NCBI RefSeq assembly: GCF_017355935.1
Contig: NZ_JAFIQT010000001.1
Coordinates: forward strand, 1,178,001-1,242,000
Direction: 5' to 3'
DNA length: 64,000 bases
Source of the DNA: Telluribacter humicola
Lineage (GTDB): Bacteria; Bacteroidota; Bacteroidia; Cytophagales; Spirosomataceae
Below the pieces are notes generated by a model. The model was not told where the DNA came from, ran no database searches, and was given only the letters and a program-made list of their open reading frames with translations. Shown piece after piece: positions 42,633 through 50,241 of this stretch. Numbering within the stretch: the first letter of the stretch is position 1; every line of letters begins with the position of its first letter. The translations under genes were made by a program, and so were the position numbers.

Positions 42633-43079
42633 ATGCAATCCATCATCTTCTGCGGCCTTCAGGCTACTGGTAAGACTACTTTTTACCGGGACCAATTCCT
42701 GAAGACGCATGTGCGGATCTCGTTGGATATGTTGAATACGAGGAATATGGAGAGCCAGTTTATGGAGCTCTGTCTGCGTACGCAACAGAAGTTTGTGATA
42801 GATAATACGAATCTGACGAAGGTGGAGCGGGCTAAGTATATAGAAGCGGCCAAAGCCAGGAAGTTCAGGGTGGTGGGGTACTACTTTGAGTCGAAGGTGG
42901 AGGATGCCTTACGGAGAAACAGTACACGAATGGGTAAGGAAAACATTCCTGAAATAGGGATCAGAGGTGCCTACAAGCGGCTAGAAAGGCCGGGTTATGA
43001 GGAAGGCTTTGATGAGCTGTACCATGTCCTGATAGGTGAGGAGGGTTTTGTGGTAAGAGAATGGCAGCCAGTTTCTTAA
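42633..43079 (+). CDS. Small P-loop kinase (polynucleotide-kinase-like)
   Basis: A 148-residue ATP-binding protein of the AAA_33/zeta-toxin-type kinase group. Walker A is GLQATGKT (residues 8-15), an Asp follows in VRISLDMLNTRN, the Walker B-like strand is KFVIDNTNL, and a lid with Arg residues appears in DALRRNSTRMGKENIPEIG. Members phosphorylate nucleic-acid 5' ends, nucleotides or small molecules; the target is not evident. Short length and lack of a partner antitoxin argue against a zeta toxin. The next gene starts 9 bases after the stop, so the two are co-transcribed. Confidence 0.85.
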   Translation: MQSIIFCGLQATGKTTFYRDQFLKTHVRISLDMLNTRNMESQFMELCLRTQQKFVIDNTNLTKVERAKYIEAAKARKFRVVGYYFESKVEDALRRNSTRMGKENIPEIGIRGAYKRLERPGYEEGFDELYHVLIGEEGFVVREWQPVS

Positions 43080-43088
43080 CTTTTCTTC

Positions 43089-43619
43089 ATGAAAAATCAC
43101 TATATCTATCAGGACAATTTAGAGTCGGAACGGCTCACTACCCGCTTCTTAGTCCCGGAAGATGCAGGGGCTTGGATCGAGTTCTGTGAGGACACGGAAG
43201 CGGTAGCATATCTTCCAAAATTCGGTCTGGATAGGGCAGAAGAAAAAGCCCTGTATTGGATCAACCGGCAGTTGGGGCGCTACCAGGATCAAAGGTATGG
43301 TCTGCAGGCCTTCATCCATAAGGAGACGGGTAAACTCATCGGCCAGTGCGGGCTCCTGCTACAGGAAGTGGATGGGCAGATGGAGCTGGAAGTAGGGTAC
43401 CATGTCCTGCCCAAGTACTGGGGGCAAGGGTATGCGCCCGAGGCAGCCCGGCTCTTTATCGACTATGTTTTTGATCATAAGTTGGCCCCCTCCATCATTT
43501 CCATCATCGACTTCCGAAATACTAAATCACAACGTGTCGCGGAGAAGAACGGCCTGGTCAGGGAACAGCAGACGCGGTGGGCGGATCGGGATGTGTACGT
43601 GTATAGACTGATGAAGTAG
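43089..43619 (+). CDS. GNAT family N-acetyltransferase (RimJ/RimL-like)
   Basis: A 176-residue acetyltransferase. It starts with the usual ESERLTTRFLVPEDAGAWIE lead, has GKLIGQCGLLLQEVDGQMELEVGYHVLPKYWGQGYAPEAARLFIDY cut across strands beta-4 and beta-5 with the acetyl-CoA loop around WGQGYAPEA, and ends with NTKSQRVAEKNGLVREQQTR. This subgroup acetylates ribosomal or other N-termini or small molecules; no specific substrate can be inferred. It is co-transcribed with the P-loop kinase. Confidence 0.92.
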   Translation: MKNHYIYQDNLESERLTTRFLVPEDAGAWIEFCEDTEAVAYLPKFGLDRAEEKALYWINRQLGRYQDQRYGLQAFIHKETGKLIGQCGLLLQEVDGQMELEVGYHVLPKYWGQGYAPEAARLFIDYVFDHKLAPSIISIIDFRNTKSQRVAEKNGLVREQQTRWADRDVYVYRLMK

Positions 43620-43719
43620 GTCTGCAAATTGTCGTAAATGCCCCCCTTAATGTCCCGAATGCACCGCCTCGAAGTCGGGTGGGTGAGCTTACTTTGTAGT
43701 AACCAAAACACCAGAAACT

Positions 43720-44154
43720 ATGGCTACTACTAAAGCACTCAAAATTACCTACCGGGCTTCCACCGGATTTATCTTTCTTTTTGAAGGCGTCATGCCGGCT
43801 CTAACGTCCCATACTGAATTAGCCGTAGAAGGCATCCGGCACCTGGGCTACCCGGACTACTTTCGGGTGATGTTGTCGGTCTTCAAAGTGGCGGGAGCGC
43901 TGGCATTGATACTGCCTTTGGTACCGGCGCGGATCAAAGAGTGGGCGTATGCCGGATTTGTATTTACTATGTTGTCCGCCAGCGTGAGTCACTGGGTCGT
44001 GGATGGAATGGGGGAGTACAGCCTATTCCCGCTCTTTGTGCTGGCGATCCTGATTATTTCCTACTTCACGTACCACAAGCTGCAATCCCAACGCAAGGAT
44101 AGTGCTCAATCCCATAGCTACCACCGTTCTGCCGTTTCGGGAGTAGCTCAGTAG
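43720..44154 (+). CDS. DoxX-like membrane protein
   Basis: A 144-residue inner-membrane protein with four hydrophobic helices: STGFIFLFEGVMPAL, LSVFKVAGALALILPLVP, WAYAGFVFTMLSASVSHWVV and LFPLFVLAILIISYFTY. The layout and the HLGYPDYFRVMLSVFKVAGA signature fit the DoxX_2 family, whose function is poorly known (possible quinone or redox roles). Upstream, the sequence CTTACTTTGTAG about 20 bases before the ATG is close to a Bacteroidota -7 element. Ends before a shared terminator. Confidence 0.88.
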   Translation: MATTKALKITYRASTGFIFLFEGVMPALTSHTELAVEGIRHLGYPDYFRVMLSVFKVAGALALILPLVPARIKEWAYAGFVFTMLSASVSHWVVDGMGEYSLFPLFVLAILIISYFTYHKLQSQRKDSAQSHSYHRSAVSGVAQ

Positions 44155-44185
44155 CCTCCAAAAAAGCATGAAGAAGATTTAAGTA

Positions 44186-44215
44186 GTGCGTAGTGCTCCC
44201 TCGAGCACTACGCAC
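44186..44215. terminator. Bidirectional terminator between DoxX-like and serine hydrolase genes
   Basis: A perfect 13-bp stem (GTGCGTAGTGCTC / GAGCACTACGCAC) with a 4-base loop in the gap between convergent genes, 14 bases from the minus-strand stop. Confidence 0.82.
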
Positions 44216-44229
44216 GGAATCTATTTCTC

Positions 44230-45828
44230 CTACACAAGCTGCCCCCTAAGCTCCGGACGGGCGTCTTTTGCGTTGGGATTCATAGCTACGATGCTGTTCC
44301 TGAACTGGAGGCTTATCGTATCACCCTCGAAGCGGCAGGTTACCAGGTCGTGGTGCGGGGATTCGATGTACCGCCATAGCATCTCAAAGGTGTTGTCATC
44401 CTTCCAGGTACCGCTGGCGGCTACGGGGGCGCTGGTAATGTTGCGTACCTTGGTCACCACCAGGTTGGGGGGTGTGCCGGGCAGGGAGGTAATACCCTCT
44501 TTCCATTTACCTAGGCCAACGGTGATGGGGTAAGTACCGGTGGCGTCCTTGAAGGTAAGGGTACCGCTATCTTTCCCAAAGTTGAAGGTTACGCTTTGTA
44601 TGTTCAGTGCATTATCCTCCACCTTGAAGGTCTTACCTGATACTTTAGCGGCCATAGGTGATGTTTTCTGCGCCGGGAGGGGCGGCAGGCTCAGGGCGGC
44701 CAGTTTAGTCTTTAGGGCCGTTGCTGATTGGGCATTAGCCGGTAAAGCTTTAGCCTGCATAGCGGGGAGCAAGTGCTCGTAGATGAGGTCCAACTGGCCC
44801 TGCATATTGCTGCTCTGGCTGGTAATGGCTATGACAGCATCCTGATCGGGCATGACGATAGTATACTGGCCAAAGGCCCCGTCGCCCCGGTAGGCGTTGT
44901 GGCGGCACCGCCAGAACTGGTAGCAGTAGCCCTGCAGCCAGTCGCTCTTCTCCTTGGCGCCGGGGTTGTCGGCTGGTACCGGTTGCTGTATTTTGAAAGT
45001 AGTCGCTTCCTCCACCCAGGCGGCAGGAATCAGTTGCTTGCCGTTCCACTGGCCTTTCTGCAGGTACAGCTGTCCAAACTTCGCCAGGTCTTCCGTCCGA
45101 ACGCGCAGGCCCCAGCCTCCGGTATCAATGCCCTTCGGGTCACGCTCCCAGTCCATTCCCTCAATACCCAGCGGGTCAAACAGCCGGGGCTTCAGGTAGT
45201 CCAGGACGCGCTGCCCTGTTACCTTCTGCACAATGGCCGACAGCATGTAGGTAGCGCCGCTGTTGTAGAGGAATTGGGTGCCGGGCTTGTACTTGATAGG
45301 CAACGACAGGAACTTCTGTACCCAGTCGTCTTCCGTACGTATTTCAGGCGTAGAATCTTTCTCGTGCCCTACCGACATCGTGAGCAGGTCTTTCACCCGT
45401 AGCGCCGCCAGGTTGTCGCTGACCTGTTGAGGTACCTTATCAGGGAAGAAGGAGATTACTTTATCCTCCACCGTCAGCTTACCCTCGTGCACCGCCAGGC
45501 CGATGGCTGTGGAGGTGAAGCTCTTGCTCATGGAGTACATCGTGTGCTTCAGGTCGGGGCGGTAGGGGTTCCACCAGCCCTCGGCTACGACCTGTCCGTG
45601 CCGCAGGATCATGATACTATGAAACTCGTGCTTGCTGTTGGCTACCGCATCCAGAAAGTTGATGATCCCGGTGGAGTCCATGCCTTGTGCCTCGGGGGAG
45701 GCGCTTCTCAGGAGCTTTTTGGTATTGAGGGGGTAGGCGGTTAGGTATTCGGGGAAGCCCCATAGCAGGCTTACACCGGCGGCTCCGGCTCCCAGTTGTT
45801 TGATAAATTCTCGGCGGTTGGATGACAT
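44230..45828 (-). CDS. Tat-exported serine hydrolase (class C beta-lactamase-like fold)
   Basis: A 532-residue periplasmic hydrolase of the beta-lactamase/penicillin-binding-protein-related group. A twin-arginine signal is present (NRREFIKQLGAGAAG). The nucleophile motif SxxK is Ser99-Met-Ser-Lys102 in TMYSMSKSFTS; the second motif is the Tyr in FLYNSGATYML; further family marks are DLLTMSVGHEKDS and YCYQFWRCRHNAYRGDGAFG. A C-terminal beta domain (about 390-530) resembles the accessory module found in such hydrolases. Likely activities are esterase, D-aminopeptidase or peptidoglycan-related hydrolysis; resistance to beta-lactams should not be assumed. Monocistronic. Confidence 0.93.
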   Translation of the reverse strand: MSSNRREFIKQLGAGAAGVSLLWGFPEYLTAYPLNTKKLLRSASPEAQGMDSTGIINFLDAVANSKHEFHSIMILRHGQVVAEGWWNPYRPDLKHTMYSMSKSFTSTAIGLAVHEGKLTVEDKVISFFPDKVPQQVSDNLAALRVKDLLTMSVGHEKDSTPEIRTEDDWVQKFLSLPIKYKPGTQFLYNSGATYMLSAIVQKVTGQRVLDYLKPRLFDPLGIEGMDWERDPKGIDTGGWGLRVRTEDLAKFGQLYLQKGQWNGKQLIPAAWVEEATTFKIQQPVPADNPGAKEKSDWLQGYCYQFWRCRHNAYRGDGAFGQYTIVMPDQDAVIAITSQSSNMQGQLDLIYEHLLPAMQAKALPANAQSATALKTKLAALSLPPLPAQKTSPMAAKVSGKTFKVEDNALNIQSVTFNFGKDSGTLTFKDATGTYPITVGLGKWKEGITSLPGTPPNLVVTKVRNITSAPVAASGTWKDDNTFEMLWRYIESPHHDLVTCRFEGDTISLQFRNSIVAMNPNAKDARPELRGQLV

Positions 45829-45946
45829 AGGTGGTTGATGATATGGTTATAGTGGAGTAGTAGTGTAGAAAGTACAGGGAAGGGGTTAACTACTGAAATG
45901 AGGTAGGGCAGTGCTGTATGAGAAGGTGTAGTTCCCACTTTTTCGG

Positions 45947-46302
45947 GTAATGCTGTCTTTCGCCCTCACGGCCGGGCGTGCCCCGCCCTCTCAACACCGC
46001 TAAATTTTACAGCCCTGCCCAAAGCCAGCCGCACAAATGGCTGTAAAATAAGGCGGTTTATGAGAGGGCTGATAGAGCTTACATTGTTCATGTTTAGTAG
46101 CAATAGGTGTTAGTTTTCAAAATAGACATATCGATACAGGTAGGCACCCTGCAAAGATTCTCAGCTCTCCCCTAAGCCGACCTTAGCCTGTGGGGCTATG
46201 TGCGGCTGGTTTTGCGCAGGCCCGCAGGGTACAGAGGCGTGGGGAGAACGCCCCGCAATGGAATTGGCCCGCCCGGCGGAGGAGGGCAAAAGACAGCATC
46301 AT
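45947..46302. repeat. Structured terminal-inverted-repeat element, copy B
   Basis: A 356-bp element homologous to copy A at 25604-25930. The ends pair GTAATGCTGTCTTTC (45947-45961) with the complement of AAAAGACAGCATCAT (46288-46302); the inner right arm is more degenerate than in A. Shared blocks include CCCTCTCA/TGAGAGGG (45986-45993, 46061-46068), CCCTAAGCCGACCTTAGC and GCGCAGGCCCGCA. Stems vary together: CCGC/GCGG replaces GCCTC/GAGGC, and CTCTCCCC/GGGGAGA replaces CTCTTCCC/GGGAAGAG. The long frames crossing it are not supported as genes. It fills the gap upstream of the serine hydrolase gene. Confidence 0.83.
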
Positions 46303-46372
46303 CTGGAAAACCGTGAAGAGCCGAAAAAATCAGTGGACGAAGGCTGTATATCACTACACCATAAAAACGAAA

Positions 46373-46401
46373 CCCCGCAGAAGTCGAGAACTGCTGCGGG
46401 G
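46373..46401 (-). terminator. Intrinsic terminator downstream of the tandem-domain exported protein
   Basis: CCCCGCAG (46373-46380) pairs with CTGCGGGG (46394-46401) around a 13-base loop; a T-rich tract follows on the minus strand. It lies 24 bases after the minus-strand stop. Confidence 0.8.
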
Positions 46402-46425
46402 CCTGGGAAAATCTATGATGCTACT

Positions 46426-47067
46426 CTACTGCGCTATAGGAGTGCCGTAGAAGGTTTTGCCCTGGGTATCGACAACGATCTTAGAAACTTTACCCTGATC
46501 GTTACGCTCAAACTTCACCATCGCCTGTCCCTCTGCATCGAATGTATCGGCCTTTCCGGCTACGGGTGTGAATACCCCCTGAACAGTATCACTGTGGAAG
46601 TGGATCTGGCCGTCCTTGAGCGTCAGGGTTAGTAGTTCAAAGTCCAACCCCTCCATCTTGTACTTACCTACGTAGTCAGACAGGGAAGCGGTAGCGGCCA
46701 CGTCTTTGGTGGCTTCAAAGATACCATCTGGGATCTGAAGTCTCAGTTTGGCTACCTTACCCTCGGTATTCCGGACAAATGTTACGGTAGCTTCGCCGTT
46801 ATTTGCGCTGTATGTGTCGGCCTTGCCGCTTACTTCTGTAAAATCACCTTCATACTCACCGGCTACGTAGTGCAGTTTTCCGTTTTGGGTAGTAACGACG
46901 ATCTTGTCGAAAGGGAGGTCGGCTATCTTATAAGTACCTACATAGTCCTGTAGGTCCGCTACTGATTGAGTAGCTGTAATGGTAGTTGCTGGAAGAGTTC
47001 CTGCTGTTACCAGTGCCGGGGCAGAGCAAGATACCAGTAGGGAAAGTATCAAAGTACTTGTTTTCAT
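46426..47067 (-). CDS. Exported protein with two tandem DUF3471-like domains
   Basis: A 213-residue protein with a signal peptide (MKTSTLILSLLVSCSAPALV, cleavage near TAG). The mature part is an internal duplication: LQDYVGTYKIADLPFDKIVV with GKLHYVAGEYEGDFTEVSGK in the first half, and LSDYVGKYKMEGLDFELLTL with GQIHFHSDTVQGVFTPVAGK in the second; each ends with a FxRNxxGKVxKL-type strand. These resemble the small beta domain often attached to beta-lactamase-like hydrolases. No catalytic residue is visible, so a binding or structural periplasmic role is likely. Monocistronic. Confidence 0.85.
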   Translation of the reverse strand: MKTSTLILSLLVSCSAPALVTAGTLPATTITATQSVADLQDYVGTYKIADLPFDKIVVTTQNGKLHYVAGEYEGDFTEVSGKADTYSANNGEATVTFVRNTEGKVAKLRLQIPDGIFEATKDVAATASLSDYVGKYKMEGLDFELLTLTLKDGQIHFHSDTVQGVFTPVAGKADTFDAEGQAMVKFERNDQGKVSKIVVDTQGKTFYGTPIAQ

Positions 47068-47252
47068 GGGAATAGATATGTTAGATGATGATGTAAAAAT
47101 AGAAAAAGGATCAGATCAGAATACAGGGTTAACAAAATAATAATATAAAAGGTAAAAATTGCATTTGGGCGGCAGTAGGAGGAGGAGGAACGTATAGCCC
47201 AAAATGAGTCTTCCTGATTAATAATGTTGCTTATAAAGTAGTTACATAACAG

Positions 47253-47282
47253 GAAAGCCTGCCGGGTACCCGGCAGGCTTTC
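47253..47282. terminator. Perfect 30-bp palindrome, terminator of the DUF1080 gene
   Basis: GAAAGCCTGCCGGGT is followed directly by its reverse complement. Its A/T-run ends act as a T-run on either strand. It lies 65 bases after the stop of the minus-strand DUF1080 gene and upstream of the next minus-strand gene. Confidence 0.8.
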
Positions 47283-47347
47283 TAAAACTATGAATTGAAT
47301 ACTAAGAGCTAACGCCTAATAGCTAATATCTAAAAACTAACCAGATA

Positions 47348-48136
47348 TTACAGCTCGCGAACCCAGATGTTACGGAAACCAACGGGGTTGCCGTGGTCTT
47401 GCAACAATATAGGACCTTTGCCATGAGGCTGTACCTTAGGTACTCCAATGTACTCAGTGGTACCTTTGATAGCCGTATGGTTCTGTACCAGTACGCCGTT
47501 AAGCAGTACAGTTACGTAGGCAGGCTCGGTCATAAGACCATTCTTGTTAAAGCGGGGAGCCGTGTAGATGATGTCGTAGGTCTGCCACTCGCCGGGCTTG
47601 CGGCTGGGATTAGCCAACGGGATCGCCTGCTTATATACTGATCCTACCATACCGTTTACATACGTAGGGTTCTGGTAATTGTCCAGTACCTGCAGTTCAT
47701 AGCGTCCCTGCAGGAAGACCCCGCTGTTGCCGCGGCCCTGACCAGTACCTTCTACCTTATCGGGAGTCTTGAACTCCAGGTGTAGCTGGAAGTCGCCAAA
47801 CTCCTGCTTGCTACGAGCCGAGAAGCCCTTGGTAGAGTAAAGGACACCGTCAGTTACCGGCCATTTTAGCGGACCTTCGTTGGTGTTTTCCCAGGCAGAA
47901 GGCGCGTAGCCTTTGATCGCTACCCACTGGTCAGTATTCTTTCCGTCAAAAAGCACGACAGCGTCCGAAGGAGCGGTGGTACCCGTGGCGTTAGCACCAG
48001 GCATCCCCGGAGTGATCACCGGAGGTACTGGTTCCCATATTTCTGACGATTGAGGGTTTTGTTTAACTTGTTCGTTCTGAGCCTGGGCTGTCATAACGGC
48101 CATAATACCCATGGCCATCAGAATAATTCTTTTCAT
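47348..48136 (-). CDS. Exported DUF1080 (3-keto-disaccharide hydrolase-like) protein
   Basis: A 262-residue periplasmic protein with signal peptide (MKRIILMAMGIMAVMTAQAQ). Residues about 55-260 form a DUF1080 concanavalin-like domain: VVLFDGKNTDQWVAIKG, EFGDFQLHLEFKTPDKVEG, GRGNSGVFLQGRYELQVLD, NPSRKPGEWQTYDIIYTAPR and GPILLQDHGNPVGFRNIWVR. The family is annotated as 3-keto-disaccharide hydrolase, acting on sugars first oxidised at C3. It is transcribed away from a second DUF1080 gene, with a symmetrical regulatory region between them. Confidence 0.93.
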   Translation of the reverse strand: MKRIILMAMGIMAVMTAQAQNEQVKQNPQSSEIWEPVPPVITPGMPGANATGTTAPSDAVVLFDGKNTDQWVAIKGYAPSAWENTNEGPLKWPVTDGVLYSTKGFSARSKQEFGDFQLHLEFKTPDKVEGTGQGRGNSGVFLQGRYELQVLDNYQNPTYVNGMVGSVYKQAIPLANPSRKPGEWQTYDIIYTAPRFNKNGLMTEPAYVTVLLNGVLVQNHTAIKGTTEYIGVPKVQPHGKGPILLQDHGNPVGFRNIWVREL

Positions 48137-48192
48137 GCGAGTGGTTAAAAGTTATAATTAATAAAAAATTTTAAGAAATTGCGCGTTAATAC

Positions 48193-48242
48193 AAAGGGTA
48201 AAGCAATAACTATCGTTATTCTAACGAGCAATATTACCCTTT
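48193..48242. promoter_or_regulatory. Symmetrical divergent control region of the two DUF1080 genes
   Basis: AAAGGGTAA (48193-48201) and TTACCCTTT (48234-48242) form a wide dyad; on the minus strand the left arm reads TTACCCTTTGTA, close to a -7 box. Inside lies the tight palindrome AATAAC-TATC-GTTATT (48205-48220), a candidate operator. The dyad centre is almost equidistant (about 80-86 bases) from the two start codons. Confidence 0.45.
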
Positions 48243-48303
48243 TACCGGGATAAAATTGTAATTTTAAGTCTCTTAATCATAAATCACAAAGTAAATCAAA
48301 CAC

Positions 48304-50151
48304 ATGCAACGATTGAGTAAAACCCTCCTGGGGGCCATGATGCTGGGAGCGGTAGCCTGCCTGAGTAGCGAGTCTGCCCTGGCACAGCAGCCCATTCCCC
48401 TCAATGATATGAGTGCATTCCGAACCGAGAGCGACAACTGGCGTATCGTTGGGGATGCTTCCGTAGATATTTCTCAGGTGAACGCGCTCAGCACCACACC
48501 GGGAAAAGGAGTATTAGCCTGTATTCACAAGCAGGGCACCTACGGCAACAAGTACGAGTTGTTAACTAACTTCAAGCATGGCGACCTGGATCTTGAGATG
48601 GACTTCATGCTGGCCAAGGGATCTAACTCGGGTATTTATCTGCAGGGTAACTACGAAGTACAATTGTTTGACAGCTGGGGAAAGAATACCGCCAAGTACA
48701 ACGACCTGGGGGGTATCTACGAGCGCTGGGATGATTCCAAGCCCGAAGGCCAGAAAGGCTACGAAGGCTACGCGCCCCGTCTGAATGTATCCAAAGCACC
48801 CGGTTTGTGGCAGCACATCAAGATATCCTACCAGGCTCCCCGCTTCGACCAGGCCGGTAAGAAGATCGCCAACGCGGTATTCCTGAAAATAGAAGTGAAC
48901 GGTATCACCGTACACGAAAACGTGGAAGTAAGCGGCCCTACCCGCGGTGCTCTCTCGGCTGATGTAGCTATGGGCCCCCTGCGTATTCAGGGTGACCACG
49001 GTTCGCTGGCTATCCGCAATATCGTGATCAACAACTTTGACAAGAAGCCCGGCGTACTGACCGGCCTCAACTACAAAACCTACTACGGCAACTACTCGCA
49101 GGATCTGGATCCGGCAACGCTGAAAGTGGCTGAAACCGGTACCACCGAAGCCCTGACCTGGGATGTGCTGAAAGAGGCTAACAACTACGTATTGGTATAT
49201 AATGGTACCTACAAGGCTCCTACTACGGGTGACTATACTTTCAAAATGCAGGCGTCGGGTCACAGCTCCCTCAAAATTGATGGAAAGACTGTACTGCCTA
49301 ACGAGTGGAAGAATACCAACGATTTCCGCGAAGGAACTACCAAGCTAACTGCCGGTGACCACAAAGTAGAGATCTATCTCAACAAGCGTGATGGCTGGCT
49401 ACGGCCTGTACTGGGTCTGTGGGTAGCGGGTCCTGGATTCCGTGAAGTACCTTACCACACAGTAGGTTCAACCCTGGGTGGCAGCCCTGCCGATCCTATC
49501 CTGGTACAAGCTTCCAACAACACCGTACTGCGTAGCTTCATGGATATCCGCAATGCTGAAGGCAAGCGTCAGCGCATTGTACATTCGGTATCAGTAGGTA
49601 ACCCGGCTAACCTGCACTATACCTACGACCTTGATAAAGGTGCGGTGTTCCAGGTATGGCGTGGAGAGTTCCTGGATGCTACTCCTATGTGGAACGACCG
49701 GGGTGATGGTTCGTCACGTCCCCGTGGTAGTGTGACCTCACTGGAAGCGGCTCCTTTCCTGGCTAAGGTATCCGGACAGGCTGAATGGCCTTCTGATACG
49801 ACCGGAAGCAAGTACCGTCCAAAAGGCTATGAGTTGGATGCTAATGATGCCCCCACTTTCCGCTACGAAGCATTCGGAACCACCGTATCTGACAAGACCA
49901 CGGTAGTAGACAACAAGTACCTCGAGCGCGAAGTAAAGCTGTCTAATCCTGTAAGTGGACTGATGGCTCGTCTGGCCGAAGGCAAAAACATTGAAAAGGT
50001 ATCAGATGGTCTGTACGCGGTGAATGACAAAGCCTACTACATTCAGTTGAGCGGTAAGGGTGCCGAGCCGGTAATCCGTAAAAAGGGCAACCGTCAGGAG
50101 CTCCTGGTTTCGGCTGAGAAGGGTGAGGTTCGCTATGCCATCCTTTTCTAA
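48304..50151 (+). CDS. Exported DUF1080 plus PA14 protein
   Basis: A 615-residue periplasmic or surface protein with signal peptide (to about ALAQQ, residue 28). About 40-245 is a DUF1080 domain (FKHGDLDLEMDFMLAKGSN, SGIYLQGNYEVQLFDSWG, LWQHIKISYQAPRFD, GPLRIQGDHGSLAIRNIV). About 250-390 is a PA14-type carbohydrate-binding domain (TGDYTFKMQASGHSSLKIDG, AGDHKVEIYLNKRDGWL). The remaining 220 residues are unassigned. Catalytic and binding modules together suggest processing of a glycan or glycoside. It lies 90 bases before the propeller-cytochrome gene; the two are probably one operon. Confidence 0.92.
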   Translation: MQRLSKTLLGAMMLGAVACLSSESALAQQPIPLNDMSAFRTESDNWRIVGDASVDISQVNALSTTPGKGVLACIHKQGTYGNKYELLTNFKHGDLDLEMDFMLAKGSNSGIYLQGNYEVQLFDSWGKNTAKYNDLGGIYERWDDSKPEGQKGYEGYAPRLNVSKAPGLWQHIKISYQAPRFDQAGKKIANAVFLKIEVNGITVHENVEVSGPTRGALSADVAMGPLRIQGDHGSLAIRNIVINNFDKKPGVLTGLNYKTYYGNYSQDLDPATLKVAETGTTEALTWDVLKEANNYVLVYNGTYKAPTTGDYTFKMQASGHSSLKIDGKTVLPNEWKNTNDFREGTTKLTAGDHKVEIYLNKRDGWLRPVLGLWVAGPGFREVPYHTVGSTLGGSPADPILVQASNNTVLRSFMDIRNAEGKRQRIVHSVSVGNPANLHYTYDLDKGAVFQVWRGEFLDATPMWNDRGDGSSRPRGSVTSLEAAPFLAKVSGQAEWPSDTTGSKYRPKGYELDANDAPTFRYEAFGTTVSDKTTVVDNKYLEREVKLSNPVSGLMARLAEGKNIEKVSDGLYAVNDKAYYIQLSGKGAEPVIRKKGNRQELLVSAEKGEVRYAILF

Positions 50152-50241
50152 GCAACCCATTCCATCAGAAACTGGAATTTGAAATAAACCTATTAGTACA
50201 GGCTATCACGTAGAGCGGTAGCCTTCCATATAAAAATAATC

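Noticed and set aside
42633-43079. Zeta-toxin or other toxin-antitoxin kinase
   Set aside because: The protein is short, lacks the zeta-specific substrate region and has no antitoxin gene; it fits a small polynucleotide-kinase-like protein co-transcribed with an acetyltransferase.
44230-45828. Antibiotic-resistance beta-lactamase
   Set aside because: The SxxK fold is shared with esterases and peptidases, the second motif is not the class C YAN, and there is a large extra C-terminal domain; resistance is not supported.
46190-46632. Plus-strand open frames crossing repeat copy B and the adjacent gene
   Set aside because: Arg/Gly-rich products generated by the GC-rich repeat and by the opposite strand of the real gene at 46426-47067.
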